A stretch of DNA of 64,000 nt from an uncultured Dysosmobacter sp. (GCF_947631165.1 NZ_CANRKH010000010.1:28475-92474); one strand, 5' to 3'. Numbered from the stretch's first letter, positions 1 through 9,631 are shown. Translations and numbers: made by a program. Notes: a model not told the origin generated them from the letters alone.

Positions 1-460
1 TCTTCCCGCCGCCGGAGTAGCCGGTGAGGGAAAAGCAGCTCAGAACCGCGTCCTTCGGCAGCAGGCCCATGGCCGTCAGGGGATAGACGATGGAGATAAA
101 GCCCGTGGCGTGACAGCCGGGGTTCGCAACCCGCTTGCTCTTTTTGATAGCCTCCCTGTGGGCCGGAGACAGCTCCGGGAAGCCATAGTCCCAGGCGGGG
201 TCCGTCCGATGGGCGGTGGAGGCGTCGATGATGCGGGTGTTTGGATTCTCCACGAGGGACACCGCCTCGATGGCCGCCGCGTCGGGCAGGCACAAAAACA
301 CGACGTCCGCCGCGTCCATCAGCTTCTTTCGCTCCGCCGGGTCCTTTCGCTTGACCTCGTCGATCAGCAGCAGGTCGATGTCGCTGCGGGCGGCCAGACG
401 GTCATAAATTTGCAGGCCAGTGGTGCCGTCCTTGCCGTCGATATATACTTTGGGTCTCAT
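1..460 (-). CDS. argC: N-acetyl-gamma-glutamyl-phosphate reductase, 3' part outside window
   Basis: NADPH-dependent reduction of N-acetylglutamyl phosphate, third step of arginine (ornithine) biosynthesis, cytoplasmic. My reading of the minus strand from the ATG at 460 gives [20 protein letters not shown], the N-terminal nucleotide-binding start of the short (type 2) ArgC form. Further on it reads [10 protein letters not shown], which carries the catalytic cysteine of the family. The frame stays open to base 1, so about 153 residues are visible and the rest lies outside. GGAGGGCG lies 5 bases before the ATG. The ORF track misses it because it has no stop in the window. It is the third gene after argG and argH on the same strand, only 47 bp from argH, which supports an arginine operon. 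Confidence 0.93.
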   Translation of the reverse strand, partial: MRPKVYIDGKDGTTGLQIYDRLAARSDIDLLLIDEVKRKDPAERKKLMDAADVVFLCLPDAAAIEAVSLVENPNTRIIDASTAHRTDPAWDYGFPELSPAHREAIKKSKRVANPGCHATGFISIVYPLTAMGLLPKDAVLSCFSLTGYSGGGK

Positions 461-492
461 AATACGCCCTCCGGTTCAGATAGGAATAAAGA

Positions 493-512
493 GATAAGAG
501 ATCTCTCTTATC
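493..512 (-). other. Perfect inverted repeat between argH and argC
   Basis: GATAAGAG-ATCT-CTCTTATC is an 8-bp perfect stem with a 4-base loop; it overlaps the argH stop codon. There is no clean T-run after it, so it may be an RNA processing or partial termination element tuning argC relative to argH rather than a full terminator. Confidence 0.5.
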
Positions 513-1893
513 TTTTATCTCGTTGCTGTATGAACTGCTCAATGGCCCCGATCTGCCTTGTGGTCTCCGCCGCGGCGGGGCCGCCGTAGCTCGCCCGCAG
601 AGCCATGCAGTTCTCCAGGTTCAGCGCGTCGTACACGTCCGCCTCGAACAGGTCCGAGACGGCCTTCAGCTCCTCCAGGGTCAGCTCCTCCAGCGTCTTG
701 CCCTGCTGGGTGCAGGCGGCCACCAGATGGCCCACGGTGGTGTAAGCATCCCGGAAGGGCATGCCCTTCTTGGTGAGATAATCGGCGCAGTCGGTGGCGT
801 TGATGAAGCCTTTCCCCGCCGCCTTGCGCATGTTGTCCGGCAGGACGGTCATGGTGTCGATCATAGCGGCGAACACGGGGACGCACATCTCCACGGTGTC
901 GATGGCGTCGAACACCGGTTCCTTGTCCTCCTGCATATCCTTGTTATAGGCCAGAGGCAGGCCCTTCATCACCGTCAGCAGGCCCATCAGGTCGCCGTAG
1001 ACCCGGCCCGTCTTGCCGCGGACCAGTTCCGCCACATCCGGGTTCTTCTTCTGCGGCATGATGCTGCTGCCGGTGGCATAGGCGTCGTCCAGCTCCACGA
1101 ACTTGAACTCCCAGCTGCACCAGAGGATGACCTCCTCGGCAAAGCGGCTCAGGTGCATCATCAAAATGGACAGGCCGGAGAGCAGCTCCAACGCATAATC
1201 CCGGTCAGACACGCCGTCCAGGGAGTTGCCCATGGGTCCGTCAAAGCCCAGCTCCTTCGCGGTCTGCCAGCGGTCGATGGGATAGGTGGTGCCCGCCAGA
1301 GCGCCGCTGCCCAGAGGGCACTCGTTGAGCCGCCTGGCGCAGTCCTCCAGCCGGGTCACGTCCCGGCGGAACATGGCGGCATAGGCGCACAGGTGCTGGG
1401 CAAAGGAGATGGGCTGGGCCCGCTGAAGGTGGGTATAGCCCGGCATCACGGCGGTCTGGTGCTGCTTTGCCTGACGGCACAGCACCCGCTCCAGCTCCAG
1501 AAGCTGCCCCACGATGACAGGGATCTGCTCCCGGACGTACATCCGGAAGTCCAGGGCCACCTGGTCGTTGCGGCTGCGGGCGGTGTGGAGCCGCTTTCCC
1601 GCGTCGCCGACGCGGGCGGTCAGCAGACTCTCGATGTTCATGTGGATATCCTCATTTTCGGCGGAAAATTCCACCTTCCCCGCCTCAATGTCCTCCAGGA
1701 TGCCCAGCAGTCCCTCGGTGATAGCGGCCACATCCTCTTTGGGGATCACGCCGCAGTCCCCCAGCATCTTGGCGTGGGCCAGGGAGCCGGTGATATCCTC
1801 CCTGTACAGCCGTTGGTCAAAGCCGATGGAGGCGTTCAGTTCATTCACAAGGGCGTCGGTGTCCTTCCCGAACCGCCCGGACCATAGTTTCAT
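508..1893 (-). CDS. argH: Argininosuccinate lyase
   Basis: Cleaves argininosuccinate to arginine and fumarate, the last step of arginine synthesis; cytoplasmic homotetramer of the fumarase/aspartase superfamily. At 461 residues it has the usual length. It carries the family signature GSSIMPQKKNPD, which includes the mobile catalytic loop, plus TARSRNDQ and GYTHLQRAQP near the substrate site. The start MKLWSGRFGK is typical of the family. It lies between argG (350 bp upstream) and argC (47 bp downstream) on one strand. The fumarate it releases is the product/substrate of fumC, encoded just upstream of argG. Nothing is broken or missing. Confidence 0.98.
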   Translation of the reverse strand: MKLWSGRFGKDTDALVNELNASIGFDQRLYREDITGSLAHAKMLGDCGVIPKEDVAAITEGLLGILEDIEAGKVEFSAENEDIHMNIESLLTARVGDAGKRLHTARSRNDQVALDFRMYVREQIPVIVGQLLELERVLCRQAKQHQTAVMPGYTHLQRAQPISFAQHLCAYAAMFRRDVTRLEDCARRLNECPLGSGALAGTTYPIDRWQTAKELGFDGPMGNSLDGVSDRDYALELLSGLSILMMHLSRFAEEVILWCSWEFKFVELDDAYATGSSIMPQKKNPDVAELVRGKTGRVYGDLMGLLTVMKGLPLAYNKDMQEDKEPVFDAIDTVEMCVPVFAAMIDTMTVLPDNMRKAAGKGFINATDCADYLTKKGMPFRDAYTTVGHLVAACTQQGKTLEELTLEELKAVSDLFEADVYDALNLENCMALRASYGGPAAAETTRQIGAIEQFIQQRDKR

Positions 1894-2243
1894 AAAAGGT
1901 TCCTTTCACCGCAGACGCGGGGCGAAGAGGTCGTCTCCGTCCCGCAGTCCGCGTTTTTCTTTTCAAATGGGGCTAAGGGCATGCCCCTGATCTGTTTGCC
2001 AACAGCAAACAGATCCATTCAAATCATTTTCGCCGCGGCATGGGCGGGGCAAAAATCTTCCGGCCGCCTTTGGCGGCGGCACCATTCCTCTCAGGGGGCC
2101 CGCCGCGCAGGCTCGGCGGGGAGAGGAGGAAGAAACGGAGCAGTTTTCCAAGTCCCTCTTCCACCGGGTCTTGGAAAGATAGCGCAGTTTCTTCCGACGA
2201 GGTAAGGGGTGGTCAGGAGGGGAGCCTGCCCCCCTCCCAGGTT
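1894..2243. other. argG-argH intergenic region with hairpins
   Basis: This 350-bp spacer contains no convincing gene. At 1989-2015 there is a perfect 10-bp stem, GATCTGTTTG/CAAACAGATC, with a 7-base loop. Around 2060-2110 there are GC-rich self-complementary stretches (for example CCGCC..GGCGG). ORFs listed here, such as 1963..2295 and 1981..2205, have no ribosome binding site and low-complexity translations. The hairpins resemble the imperfect hairpin chains found in other spacers of this window (5.2, 13.4, 31.4 kb). Confidence 0.5.
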
Positions 2244-3470
2244 TTACAGCTTGCCCTGTTCTCTCAAGGCCAGCACCGTATCGGGCAGGCCCCACAGGTT
2301 GATGAAGCCGGTGGCATTGGTCTGGTCGTAGGCGCTCTCGTTGAAGGTCACCAGCTCCTCGGAGTACAGGCTATCGGGAGAGGTGACGGAGGCGGTGATG
2401 ATGTTGCCCTTGTACAGCTTCAGCTTCACGCTGCCGGTGACATGCTCCTGGGTCTTGTCCGCAAAGGCGCTGAGGGCCTCCCGCAGGGGGGTGAACCACT
2501 TGCCGTTGTAAACCAGATCCGCGAAGTCCACCGCCAGCTTGCTCTTCATGTGGGCGGTGTCCTTGTCGATGGTGATCATCTCCAGGCACTGATGGGCCTT
2601 GTAGAGGATGGTGCCGCCCGGGGTCTCATAAACGCCCCGGTCCTTCATGCCCACCAGCCGGTTCTCTACGATGTCCAGCAGGCCGATGCCGTTCTCGCCG
2701 CCCAGCTTGTTCAGCTTGCGGATGATGTCGCTGGCCTTCATCTTCTCGCCATCAATGGCCACGGGCACGCCTTTTTCAAAGTCCAGGGTGACGTAGGTGG
2801 GCGCGTCGGGGGCGGTGATGGGGGAAACGCCCATCTCCAGGAAGCCGGGCTTCTCGTACTGGGGCTCGTTGGCGGGGTCCTCCAGATCCAGGCCCTCATG
2901 GCTCAGGTGCCACAGGTTCTTGTCCTTGGAGTAGTTGGTCTCCCGGGAGATCTTCAGAGGCACGTTGTGGGCCTCGGCGTAGTCGATCTCCTCGTCCCGG
3001 CCCTTGATGGACCACTCCCGCCAGGGGGCGATGATGGTCATGTCGGGGGCAAAGCGCTTGATGGTCAGCTCGAACCGGACCTGGTCGTTGCCCTTGCCGG
3101 TGCAGCCATGGCAGATGGCGTCGGCGCCCTCGGCCTTGGCGATCTCCACCAGCTTCTTGGCGATGATGGGCCGTGCAAAGGCGGTGCCCAGCAGATACTG
3201 CTCATAGCTGGCGCCCATCTTCATGGAGGGGATGATGACGTCATCCACCATCTCGTCGGTCAGGTCCGCGATATACAGCTTGGAAGCGCCGGTCTTGATG
3301 GCCTTTTCCTCCAGGCCGTCCAGCTCGTCGTTCTGGCCCACATCGCCTGCCACGGCAATGATCTCGGGGTCGTTGTAGTTCTCCTTCAGCCAGGGGATGA
3401 TGATGGATGTATCCAGGCCGCCGGAATAGGCCAGCACGATCTTCTTGATGTCTTTCTTATCCTTTTTCAT
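2244..3470 (-). CDS. argG: Argininosuccinate synthase
   Basis: ATP-dependent condensation of citrulline and aspartate to argininosuccinate, cytoplasmic. The 408-residue protein has the N-terminal pyrophosphatase-type ATP-binding motif AYSGGLDTS at about residues 14-22. [13 protein letters not shown] and [16 protein letters not shown] are further family blocks that bind citrulline and aspartate. The ATG at 3470 follows AGGGAGG at a good distance. It is the first gene of the argG-argH-argC run. Regulation is probably by ArgR, since a palindrome of ARG-box type overlaps the -35 region upstream. Confidence 0.98.
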   Translation of the reverse strand: MKKDKKDIKKIVLAYSGGLDTSIIIPWLKENYNDPEIIAVAGDVGQNDELDGLEEKAIKTGASKLYIADLTDEMVDDVIIPSMKMGASYEQYLLGTAFARPIIAKKLVEIAKAEGADAICHGCTGKGNDQVRFELTIKRFAPDMTIIAPWREWSIKGRDEEIDYAEAHNVPLKISRETNYSKDKNLWHLSHEGLDLEDPANEPQYEKPGFLEMGVSPITAPDAPTYVTLDFEKGVPVAIDGEKMKASDIIRKLNKLGGENGIGLLDIVENRLVGMKDRGVYETPGGTILYKAHQCLEMITIDKDTAHMKSKLAVDFADLVYNGKWFTPLREALSAFADKTQEHVTGSVKLKLYKGNIITASVTSPDSLYSEELVTFNESAYDQTNATGFINLWGLPDTVLALREQGKL

Positions 3471-3508
3471 GATGGGGTCCTCCCTAAGTGTTGTTTGATG
3501 ATGGTTGC

Positions 3509-3538
3509 ATTATACGCCTACATTGAATATTTATTCAA
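3509..3538 (-). promoter_or_regulatory. argG promoter with ARG box
   Basis: On the minus strand a -35 TTGAAT (3533-3538), an 18-bp spacer and a -10 TATAAT (3509-3514) precede argG. The palindrome TTGAATATTTATTCAA (3523-3538) fits the ArgR/AhrC operator core TGAAT..ATTCA and covers the -35 element, so bound repressor would block polymerase. The rest of 3471-3774 holds no gene. Confidence 0.8.
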
Positions 3539-3649
3539 CTGTCAACTTGCATAATCTTTTCCATGTCCTTTGGTATTTTTTGCATATATCCACAAATCCA
3601 TTGCTGTCAGTCGTTTTAGCTGTTCCAGTCCCGGCGGCCCTCCCCGATG

Positions 3650-3678
3650 GGCGGCCTGTCCCCCGGCGGCAGGCCGCC
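3650..3678 (-). terminator. GC-rich hairpin downstream of fumC
   Basis: GGCGGCCTG and CAGGCCGCC form a perfect 9-bp stem around an 11-base loop, about 100 bp past the fumC stop and before the argG promoter. There is no T-run, so it is a weak terminator candidate that probably separates fumC from the arg operon. Confidence 0.4.
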
Positions 3679-3774
3679 CTGCATAAAATTCCGCATATAT
3701 TCACATTCACTGTATCGTGTGCATAGTCCGTCCCAGCGTGGGAAAGGACCAGCCCTCCGGCCGCCCTCTCCCAT

Positions 3775-5133
3775 TTACACCATCTTCTCCGGCCGCACCG
3801 TCTCGTCAAATTCCTCCGCCGTCAGCAGGCCCAGGGCCAGCACCGCTTCTTTCAGCGTGGTGCCGTCGTGAAGGGCCTTTTTGGCGCATTTGGCCGCCGC
3901 CTCATAGCCGATCCTGGGCGTCAGGCAGGTCACCAGCATCAGGGAGTTGTGCAGGTTGCGCTCCATCCGCTCAACATCAGGGGTTATGCCCTCCACGCAG
4001 TGGGCCCGGAAGGAATCCATAACATCCGCCAGCAGCCGGGCGGAGAGCTGGAAGTTATATGCCGAAACCGGCAAAAACACATTCAGCTGGAAATTGCCCT
4101 GGCTGGCGGCGAAGCCGATGGCCGCGTCGTTTCCCATCACTTGGACGGCGACCATGGTGACGGCCTCGCACTGGGTCGGGTTCACCTTGCCGGGCATGAT
4201 GCTGCTGCCCGGTTCATTCTCCGGGATGCGCAGTTCGCCCATGCCGCAGCGGGGGCCGCTGGCCTCAAAGCGGATATCGTTGGCGATCTTCATCAGGTTG
4301 GCCGCCAGGGCCTTCAGCGCCCCGTGGGCAAACACCAGGGCGTCCTTGCTGGTAAGGGCGTGGAACTTGTTTTCGTCCGGGGTAAAGTCCAGTCCCGTCA
4401 TCTCCCGGAGCTGGGCGCAGACCATCTCATCGTATCCCTTGGGGGCGTTGAGGCCGGTGCCCACGGCGGTACCGCCGATGGCCAGCTTGGTCAGTTCCGT
4501 CAGGGCCAGACGCAGCATCCGGCAGGGGGCCTCCACCAGCTCCCGCCAGCCGGAGACCTCCTGAGCGAACCGCAGGGGCGTGGCGTCCTGCAAATGGGTC
4601 CGGCCGATGCGGATCAGATCCGGGTATGCCGCCGCCAGCTTTTCAAAAGCCGCCGCCAGCCGCTCCGCCGCAGGGATCACGTCGTTTGCCACGCTCAGCG
4701 CCGCCGCGATGTGCAGGGCGGAGGGAAAGGTGTCGTTAGAGGACTGGGAGGCGTTCACATGGTCGTTGGGATGCAGGGCCACGCCTTTTTCCGCCGCCAG
4801 ATGGGCGATGACCTCGTTGACATTCATGTTGGTCTGGGTTCCGCTGCCGGTCTGCCACACCACCAGGGGAAACTCGCCGTCCCATTTCCCCTCCCGGATC
4901 TCCCGGCAGGCGGCGGCGATGGCCTGGGCCTGCTCCTCCGTCAGCTTGCCTGCCTGTCGGTTGGCCAGAGCGCAGGCTTCCTTCAAATAGGCGAAGGCGG
5001 TGATGATCTCCCTGGGCTGGCGCTGGCCGCCGATCTTGAAGTTCTCAAAGCTCCGCTGGGTCTGGGCGCCCCAGTGGTGGTCCGCCGGAACGGATATCTC
5101 CCCCATGGTGTCATGCTCGATGCGGGTGTTCAT
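3775..5133 (-). CDS. fumC: Class II fumarate hydratase
   Basis: Reversible hydration of fumarate to malate, iron-independent, cytoplasmic tetramer. The 452-residue protein has the superfamily signature [26 protein letters not shown] and [12 protein letters not shown] place the start at the ATG at 5133 ([11 protein letters not shown]) because GGGGGATC lies 7 bases before it. The 11 extra codons in the ORF track have no such site. It lies upstream of argG on the same strand and would recycle the fumarate released by ArgH, but a hairpin and a separate promoter suggest it is not in the same transcript. Confidence 0.97.
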   Translation of the reverse strand: MNTRIEHDTMGEISVPADHHWGAQTQRSFENFKIGGQRQPREIITAFAYLKEACALANRQAGKLTEEQAQAIAAACREIREGKWDGEFPLVVWQTGSGTQTNMNVNEVIAHLAAEKGVALHPNDHVNASQSSNDTFPSALHIAAALSVANDVIPAAERLAAAFEKLAAAYPDLIRIGRTHLQDATPLRFAQEVSGWRELVEAPCRMLRLALTELTKLAIGGTAVGTGLNAPKGYDEMVCAQLREMTGLDFTPDENKFHALTSKDALVFAHGALKALAANLMKIANDIRFEASGPRCGMGELRIPENEPGSSIMPGKVNPTQCEAVTMVAVQVMGNDAAIGFAASQGNFQLNVFLPVSAYNFQLSARLLADVMDSFRAHCVEGITPDVERMERNLHNSLMLVTCLTPRIGYEAAAKCAKKALHDGTTLKEAVLALGLLTAEEFDETVRPEKMV

Positions 5134-5350
5134 ATGGATCGATCCCCCATTTGTACAAAATTTCATTTTATTATATCCGGAAAGACGCCGGGACGCAAGG
5201 GGGATGACTCCTCAGAGCTGATACAAATCACTCATCAAACAATTTCATTGTTTGATTGGGGCCGCTTAAGCGGTACCGGCGGCGAAGCCGCCAGTGATGA
5301 AAGTCCATACTTTTCCTGCGCGGCGCAGACGCGGCGGCGGGATGCGCCGC

Positions 5351-5378
5351 AATAAAAAACTTTTTAAAGTTTTTTATT
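5351..5378 (-). terminator. A/T-only hairpin after the small paralogue gene
   Basis: AATAAAAAACTTT and AAAGTTTTTTATT form a perfect 13-bp stem with a 2-base centre, one base past the stop of the gene ending at 5380. The T-rich arm could act in either direction. Between here and fumC, CAAACAAT-TTC-ATTGTTTG (5236-5254) is another perfect stem; no gene is seen in 5134-5350. Confidence 0.5.
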
Positions 5379-5379
5379 C

Positions 5380-5868
5380 TCAAACAGTATGGTAGGGGGA
5401 AAATCGAAACCGTCCCAATCCCCGCATCTCCAAAAGGCCGGGGACCTCCGTCCCCTTCTGGGCATACCGGACCCGGAATAGCTTTGCCGCCGGGTCATAT
5501 TCCGCCGTGGTGGAGGTAATGCCCCGATTGTCGTGGTTTGGGAGGTTCGAAAGGTCCAAAACGCCTTTCCAGATGGTATCCCCCCGCCGCTGATAGACGA
5601 ACACATTCCGGCGTCCGTCGCCGCCGTACTGGACATTGGCCGCCAGCTCTTCCCTGCCGTCGCCGTTCAGGTCCACAGAGAAATCCTGGGGGCCGTCAAA
5701 GCCGAAGCTCTCCGCGATGGGGAAGGTCTCCTCCTCCGTCACGGCGTAGTAGACCCGCCGCTGCCAAATGGCACCCTGGGTCTGCATGTATCCGTCATAG
5801 CCCAAAATATCAACAAAGGCCGTGCTGTTTTCCGGCAGGTCTGCCGGTGCGGATGGCTGCTTGCTCAT
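5380..5868 (-). CDS. Stand-alone copy of the C-terminal domain of the neighbouring M56 protein
   Basis: The 162-residue protein starts at the ATG at 5868, after GGAGGAGCGC; the longer ORF in the track lacks a site. From about residue 19 to the end it aligns without large gaps to the last ~140 residues of the M56 protein encoded just upstream (5988-9251). Shared blocks include DILGYDG, YYAVT, FPIAESFG and VDLNGDG, then VYQRR. The DLNGDG segment (residues 66-71) resembles a calcium-binding loop of dockerin/FG-GAP type. Unlike the parent domain, which follows a membrane segment, this copy has no visible signal peptide, so it may be cytoplasmic. A terminator-like hairpin separates it from the parent gene. 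Function unknown; local duplication is the simplest origin. Confidence 0.8.
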   Translation of the reverse strand: MSKQPSAPADLPENSTAFVDILGYDGYMQTQGAIWQRRVYYAVTEEETFPIAESFGFDGPQDFSVDLNGDGREELAANVQYGGDGRRNVFVYQRRGDTIWKGVLDLSNLPNHDNRGITSTTAEYDPAAKLFRVRYAQKGTEVPGLLEMRGLGRFRFSPYHTV

Positions 5869-5941
5869 ATGCGCTCCTCCTTCCGGGAGGAAGCCCCTCC
5901 CTCCATCTATCCTATGCGCCGCCAGGGAAAAAGGGGCGGTG

Positions 5942-5982
5942 AAAAGCCCCGGCAAGCGCAAGACGCGTCTGCCGGGGCTTTT
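5942..5982 (-). terminator. Terminator after the M56 gene
   Basis: AAAAGCCCCGGC pairs with GCCGGGGCTTTT around a 17-base loop, 6 bp past the stop of the M56 gene, with T-runs in both directions. It would limit read-through into the small paralogue gene. Confidence 0.75.
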
Positions 5983-5987
5983 GTATG

Positions 5988-8900
5988 TCAGGAATAGGGG
6001 TAGAACTCTTCCATCTGTTCCATGCCCTGGATCTCCGCCACGGCATAGTCCTCCTGCCCTGTTTTGTGATAGTGGATGCGGAACAGGTTCTCCGCCGGGT
6101 CGTACTCCTCCCAACTGGAGCCGATGCCGGTGTATTCGTAGTCCGGCAGGCCCTCCGGCGTCACGCAGCTCTGCCAGATCCCGCCGTCCCGCCGCTGGTA
6201 GACATAGGCCCGCCGCGCGCCGTCGGCGTTGAAGGTCACATTGCACACCAGCTCCTTCTGCCCGTCGCCGTTCAGGTCCACGGAGTAATCTTCACGCCCG
6301 CCCCAGCCGAAGCTCTCGGCAATGGGGAAGGTCCCCTCCGCCGTCACGGCGTAATAGGTCCGCAGGCTCCAACGGTCCCACTGCTCCTGCCAGAGAAAGC
6401 CGTCATAGCCCAGGATGTCCGTGAACGTCTCTGCGGTCTGGACCGGCAGGCTCTCCCCGCCGATCCCCAGCGCATCCAGCAGCAGCGTCATCCCGGCGGC
6501 GCTCTGGCCGCAGGAGCGGACGTACAGCCCGCCTCCGCTCCGATGCTCCGTCCAGGTGAAAGCGGTGCTCTCGGTAAACAGATCCCCGGGCGGGTCATTC
6601 TCTCCGACATAGCTGAACTGTACCGGCCGGCCGTCCACTGTCCAGGAGATGGCCCAGACCTCCTCCGGCAGAAGGGCCGCCAGCAGGCAGGAGGCGTTGC
6701 TCAGCAGTTCCTCGCCGCTGTCGGCGATCCCGCCCAGTGTCCCGGACACCGACAGCTCCAGCACACCGTCCTCTGTCAAGTTCCAGCCGTTCAGGCCGAT
6801 CAGCCGCTCCGGGATGGCCTTCACCAGCAGCGCCGTCTCTCCCCGCAGGGCGAAGAGGGACGCGCCCAGCTCGCTGACCGGCGCTCCGCCGCCGTTCTGG
6901 GGATACAGCGCCTCCAGCAGCGTCTCCACCGCCTGGGGCGAAGCGCCGTAATCCCGGATGCTCCCCGCCAGGCCGTGGGCGTGGAGCCAGGGATCCGTAT
7001 TCCACAGGCCGTCGTTTGGGGTCAGGGCCTGCACGCCGCCGTCGATCCAGTTCCAGGTGGTGGCGGCGTAGTCGTCCAACAGGGCCAGCAGCACCATGCT
7101 GTACCGCCACATCAGGGTGCTCCGCTTTTCCGCCGCCACCGGGGAATCGTAAAACAGCAGGGACAGGTAATTCCCCGCAGCCTCCTGAAGCTCCCAGCGC
7201 CCCAATGGCTCCTCAAAGTCCTCCATGGCGGACAGCAGAGCCTCCGGGTCGCCCCGCCCGGCGTACAGGGTCCGGGCCAGGTCGGCCTCCGCCCCGCTGC
7301 CCCAGTTCAGATATGCCAGCAGCTCCCGCAGGGCCTCCGGGGAGGCGCCGTACCGGCGGATGTCCGTTTCGGACGCCCCCAGCTCCGCCAGGTCCTGGGC
7401 GGCCTCTGCCGCATCCTCCGTGACACGCCACCCCATACCGGTCTCCTGGCTCCCGGTGCGGAGCTTCACATCAAAGATCACCTTGGACACATCCTCCCGC
7501 AGGGCCAGCAGGAGCAGGGCGCAGTTCGCCGCCTGATCGAGATCCCCGGAGGCGGCCTGCTCCGCCATCAGGAAGAGGTCCCCGGTGCCGGGGGACAGGT
7601 AGCAGCGGGTCAGCTGTTCCGGTTCCAGCTCCCAGGGGCACTCCTGAAACAGGCGCGTCACCAGGGTCTCAATGTCCCCGTCCCGCAGGTCGTAAAGGGT
7701 CTGGGCCAAGCCGCCGCTCTCCCGCGCAAACGCCTCTTTCAGCTCCGCCGTCCCCAGCTCGCTGAGCCGCAGGCGCAGGACCACCGCCGTGTCGTTCCGC
7801 AGAAGCTCCTCCATCCAGGTGTCCGTCCCCGGCTGGATGCCGAAGGTATGGAGCGTGTCCTCCGTCAGCGCGGCGGCTGCCACCGCGGTGTCCTCTTCCA
7901 GGGCCACCCGCCCCTTTTCCGTGTTGTCGCACAGGCTGTTCCAGGCCATGCCGCTGTACTGCCGGCCTGACAGCCGCACTCCTATGGAGGCCCCGCCCTC
8001 ACCGCCATCGGCAGCGGCAGCGCCGAAGCTCCACTGGATGCCGTAGCCATCAAAGACCGCCAGCAGTCTGGCAGTGCCCTCCCGGGCAAGGGCCGTTCCG
8101 GACGTGTTTCCGGCGTCCTCCCCCAGGCTCCAGGCTCCCAGCGTTTTCCGCTCCGCCAGTACCCCTCGGTCGTAGATCTCCTGGTACAGCAGGCAGGAGC
8201 GGTACCGCTCCGCCACAGAGTAGGTGAAGGTCTGTTCGCCCTCCTCTCCGGTCTCCGCCAGCCGCACCCATCTGTCCGGCCTGCTCTTCCCGTTGGTGCC
8301 GCAGACCGCCGCCACCAGGACCACCAGCGCCACGGCCAGAAAGACCACCCGGGGCGTCTCCCGCTTCCAGTTCAGCACGTTCTTCACCCGCCGGGAGGCG
8401 TCGTGCTCCCCGAAGGCCAGCACCATGGGGCCCCGGCGGTCCAGGGCAAAGGACACCAGCGACAGGCTGTAGCCCTTCTTCACCTGGTCCCCCAGCCGGG
8501 CCAGCACTGCCTCGTCGCAGCGCATTTCCATGTCCCGGCAAAACAGCCGCCAGCACAGCCACGCGGCGGGATCCCACCAGTACACCGCCAAAATCAGATA
8601 GGCCAGCAGCTTGACCCAGTGGTCCCGCCGGCGGATGTGATACCGCTCATGGGCCAGCACGTAGGTCCGCTGACTGCTGTCCAGGCGGAAGGGGATGTAG
8701 ATGCGGGGCCTCACGAAGCCCATCACAAAGGGGGTCGAGATGCTGCCGCAGGCCCAGATCTCGCCGCCCTCCCACACGGCGGCGGCCATACGCCGCCGCA
8801 GGCGGATATAGCTGACCGCGCTGTAGGCCAGCAGCGCCGCCATGCCAATCAGCCACAGCACCGCCCCGGCCCGCAGGGCGATCTCCCCGGCGGACAGGGC

Positions 8901-9251
8901 CGTCCGGACCGCCTCCGCCCCGCCGCTCTCCAATTCAGGCGCCAGCACCGTCACCGCCGGGGACGGGGAGATGGGCGCCGCCTGCACGGCGGGCAGCGCG
9001 CCGTTCTGCACACTCTGGGTGGCCTCCGCCACGGACTGAAGGGGGCGGAGGTTGAAAATGCTCCAAGGCGAGCGGGAGATGACCGCCTCCGGACACACCA
9101 GCCGGAACCCCACCACGCACCACAGCCAGTAGCTGTATTTTTTCGGCGCCTGCCGCAGCAGGCACCGGGCCAGCAGCACCACCGCCATCACCGGCAGGGC
9201 CGACAGGGCCATGGACAGCAGCTTTTGGAAGATCGCCGTCAGCAGCTCCAT
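5988..9251 (-). CDS. M56-family (BlaR1/MecR1-like) membrane metallopeptidase with large C-terminal extension
   Basis: The N-terminal third (about residues 1-320) is an M56 peptidase. It has membrane segments near 5-35, 125-150 and 303-318, the zinc motif HERYH at 201-205, and a likely third ligand in the EMRCDEAVL segment near 242-247. In BlaR1/MecR1 such a domain cleaves the partner repressor when the outside sensor is triggered. Here the sensor is not a penicillin-binding domain: about 770 residues follow, probably outside the cell. They contain acidic, Leu/Ala-rich segments and end in a DLNGDG-containing domain that is repeated by the adjacent 5380-5868 gene. At 1087 residues it is far longer than BlaR1 (about 600). 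The start is 2 bp after the BlaI-type gene, so the two are co-transcribed. Signal and target are unknown. Confidence 0.85.
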   Translation of the reverse strand: MELLTAIFQKLLSMALSALPVMAVVLLARCLLRQAPKKYSYWLWCVVGFRLVCPEAVISRSPWSIFNLRPLQSVAEATQSVQNGALPAVQAAPISPSPAVTVLAPELESGGAEAVRTALSAGEIALRAGAVLWLIGMAALLAYSAVSYIRLRRRMAAAVWEGGEIWACGSISTPFVMGFVRPRIYIPFRLDSSQRTYVLAHERYHIRRRDHWVKLLAYLILAVYWWDPAAWLCWRLFCRDMEMRCDEAVLARLGDQVKKGYSLSLVSFALDRRGPMVLAFGEHDASRRVKNVLNWKRETPRVVFLAVALVVLVAAVCGTNGKSRPDRWVRLAETGEEGEQTFTYSVAERYRSCLLYQEIYDRGVLAERKTLGAWSLGEDAGNTSGTALAREGTARLLAVFDGYGIQWSFGAAAADGGEGGASIGVRLSGRQYSGMAWNSLCDNTEKGRVALEEDTAVAAAALTEDTLHTFGIQPGTDTWMEELLRNDTAVVLRLRLSELGTAELKEAFARESGGLAQTLYDLRDGDIETLVTRLFQECPWELEPEQLTRCYLSPGTGDLFLMAEQAASGDLDQAANCALLLLALREDVSKVIFDVKLRTGSQETGMGWRVTEDAAEAAQDLAELGASETDIRRYGASPEALRELLAYLNWGSGAEADLARTLYAGRGDPEALLSAMEDFEEPLGRWELQEAAGNYLSLLFYDSPVAAEKRSTLMWRYSMVLLALLDDYAATTWNWIDGGVQALTPNDGLWNTDPWLHAHGLAGSIRDYGASPQAVETLLEALYPQNGGGAPVSELGASLFALRGETALLVKAIPERLIGLNGWNLTEDGVLELSVSGTLGGIADSGEELLSNASCLLAALLPEEVWAISWTVDGRPVQFSYVGENDPPGDLFTESTAFTWTEHRSGGGLYVRSCGQSAAGMTLLLDALGIGGESLPVQTAETFTDILGYDGFLWQEQWDRWSLRTYYAVTAEGTFPIAESFGWGGREDYSVDLNGDGQKELVCNVTFNADGARRAYVYQRRDGGIWQSCVTPEGLPDYEYTGIGSSWEEYDPAENLFRIHYHKTGQEDYAVAEIQGMEQMEEFYPYS

Positions 9252-9253
9252 CC

Positions 9254-9616
9254 TCAGCCCTCCTTATGTGCGTCGATGAGGCGCTTCAGATCCTCCGCTT
9301 CCTCCTCCGTCAGCTTCCGCCCGCTCATGAAGGCGGTGAGAAAGCCCGGCAGGGAGCCGCCGAAGGTGCGGTCCACAAAGTCCCCCGCCGCCTCCGCCGT
9401 CACTGTCTCCCGGGGAGCCAGCACCGTCACAGTGCTGTTTTCATTTTGCAGCAGGCCCCGCCCGCACAGCTTTTTCAGCACGGTATAGGTGGTGGACTTC
9501 TTCCAGCCCAGCCGCTCCCGGCACAGCTCCACCAAATGCCCGGAGCCAACCGGCGCCGCGTTCCACACCACCTGCATAAAACGATATTCGCTGTCACAGA
9601 GATGATACGATTCCAT
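9254..9616 (-). CDS. BlaI/MecI/CopY-family repressor
   Basis: A 120-residue winged-helix DNA-binding protein. Features typical of the family are CDSEYRFMQVVW at the start, the recognition region KKSTTYTVLKKLCGRGLL and a C-terminal dimerisation helix LTEEEAEDLKRLIDAH. Partner M56 proteases inactivate this family by cleavage within the dimerisation part. GGAGGACGCGGA precedes the ATG. It is the first gene of a two-gene unit with the M56 protein, under a promoter that carries two palindromes matching its likely operators, so it probably represses itself. No beta-lactamase or penicillin-binding protein gene lies nearby. Confidence 0.93.
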   Translation of the reverse strand: MESYHLCDSEYRFMQVVWNAAPVGSGHLVELCRERLGWKKSTTYTVLKKLCGRGLLQNENSTVTVLAPRETVTAEAAGDFVDRTFGGSLPGFLTAFMSGRKLTEEEAEDLKRLIDAHKEG

Positions 9617-9631
9617 TCCGCGTCCTCCTTT

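Noticed and set aside
523-1887. 454-residue plus-strand ORF opposite argH
   Set aside because: Antisense shadow of a high-GC gene; His/Gly/Arg-rich translation, no ribosome binding site, argH is certain.
5255-5290. GCGGTACCGG near 5272 as a T-box element
   Set aside because: Resembles the T-box core only in part; no specifier stem-loop, no downstream biosynthetic gene in the right orientation.
5985-7970. 661-residue plus-strand ORF opposite the M56 gene
   Set aside because: Shadow frame of a GC-rich gene with low-complexity Gln/Gly/Arg-rich translation and no start signals.
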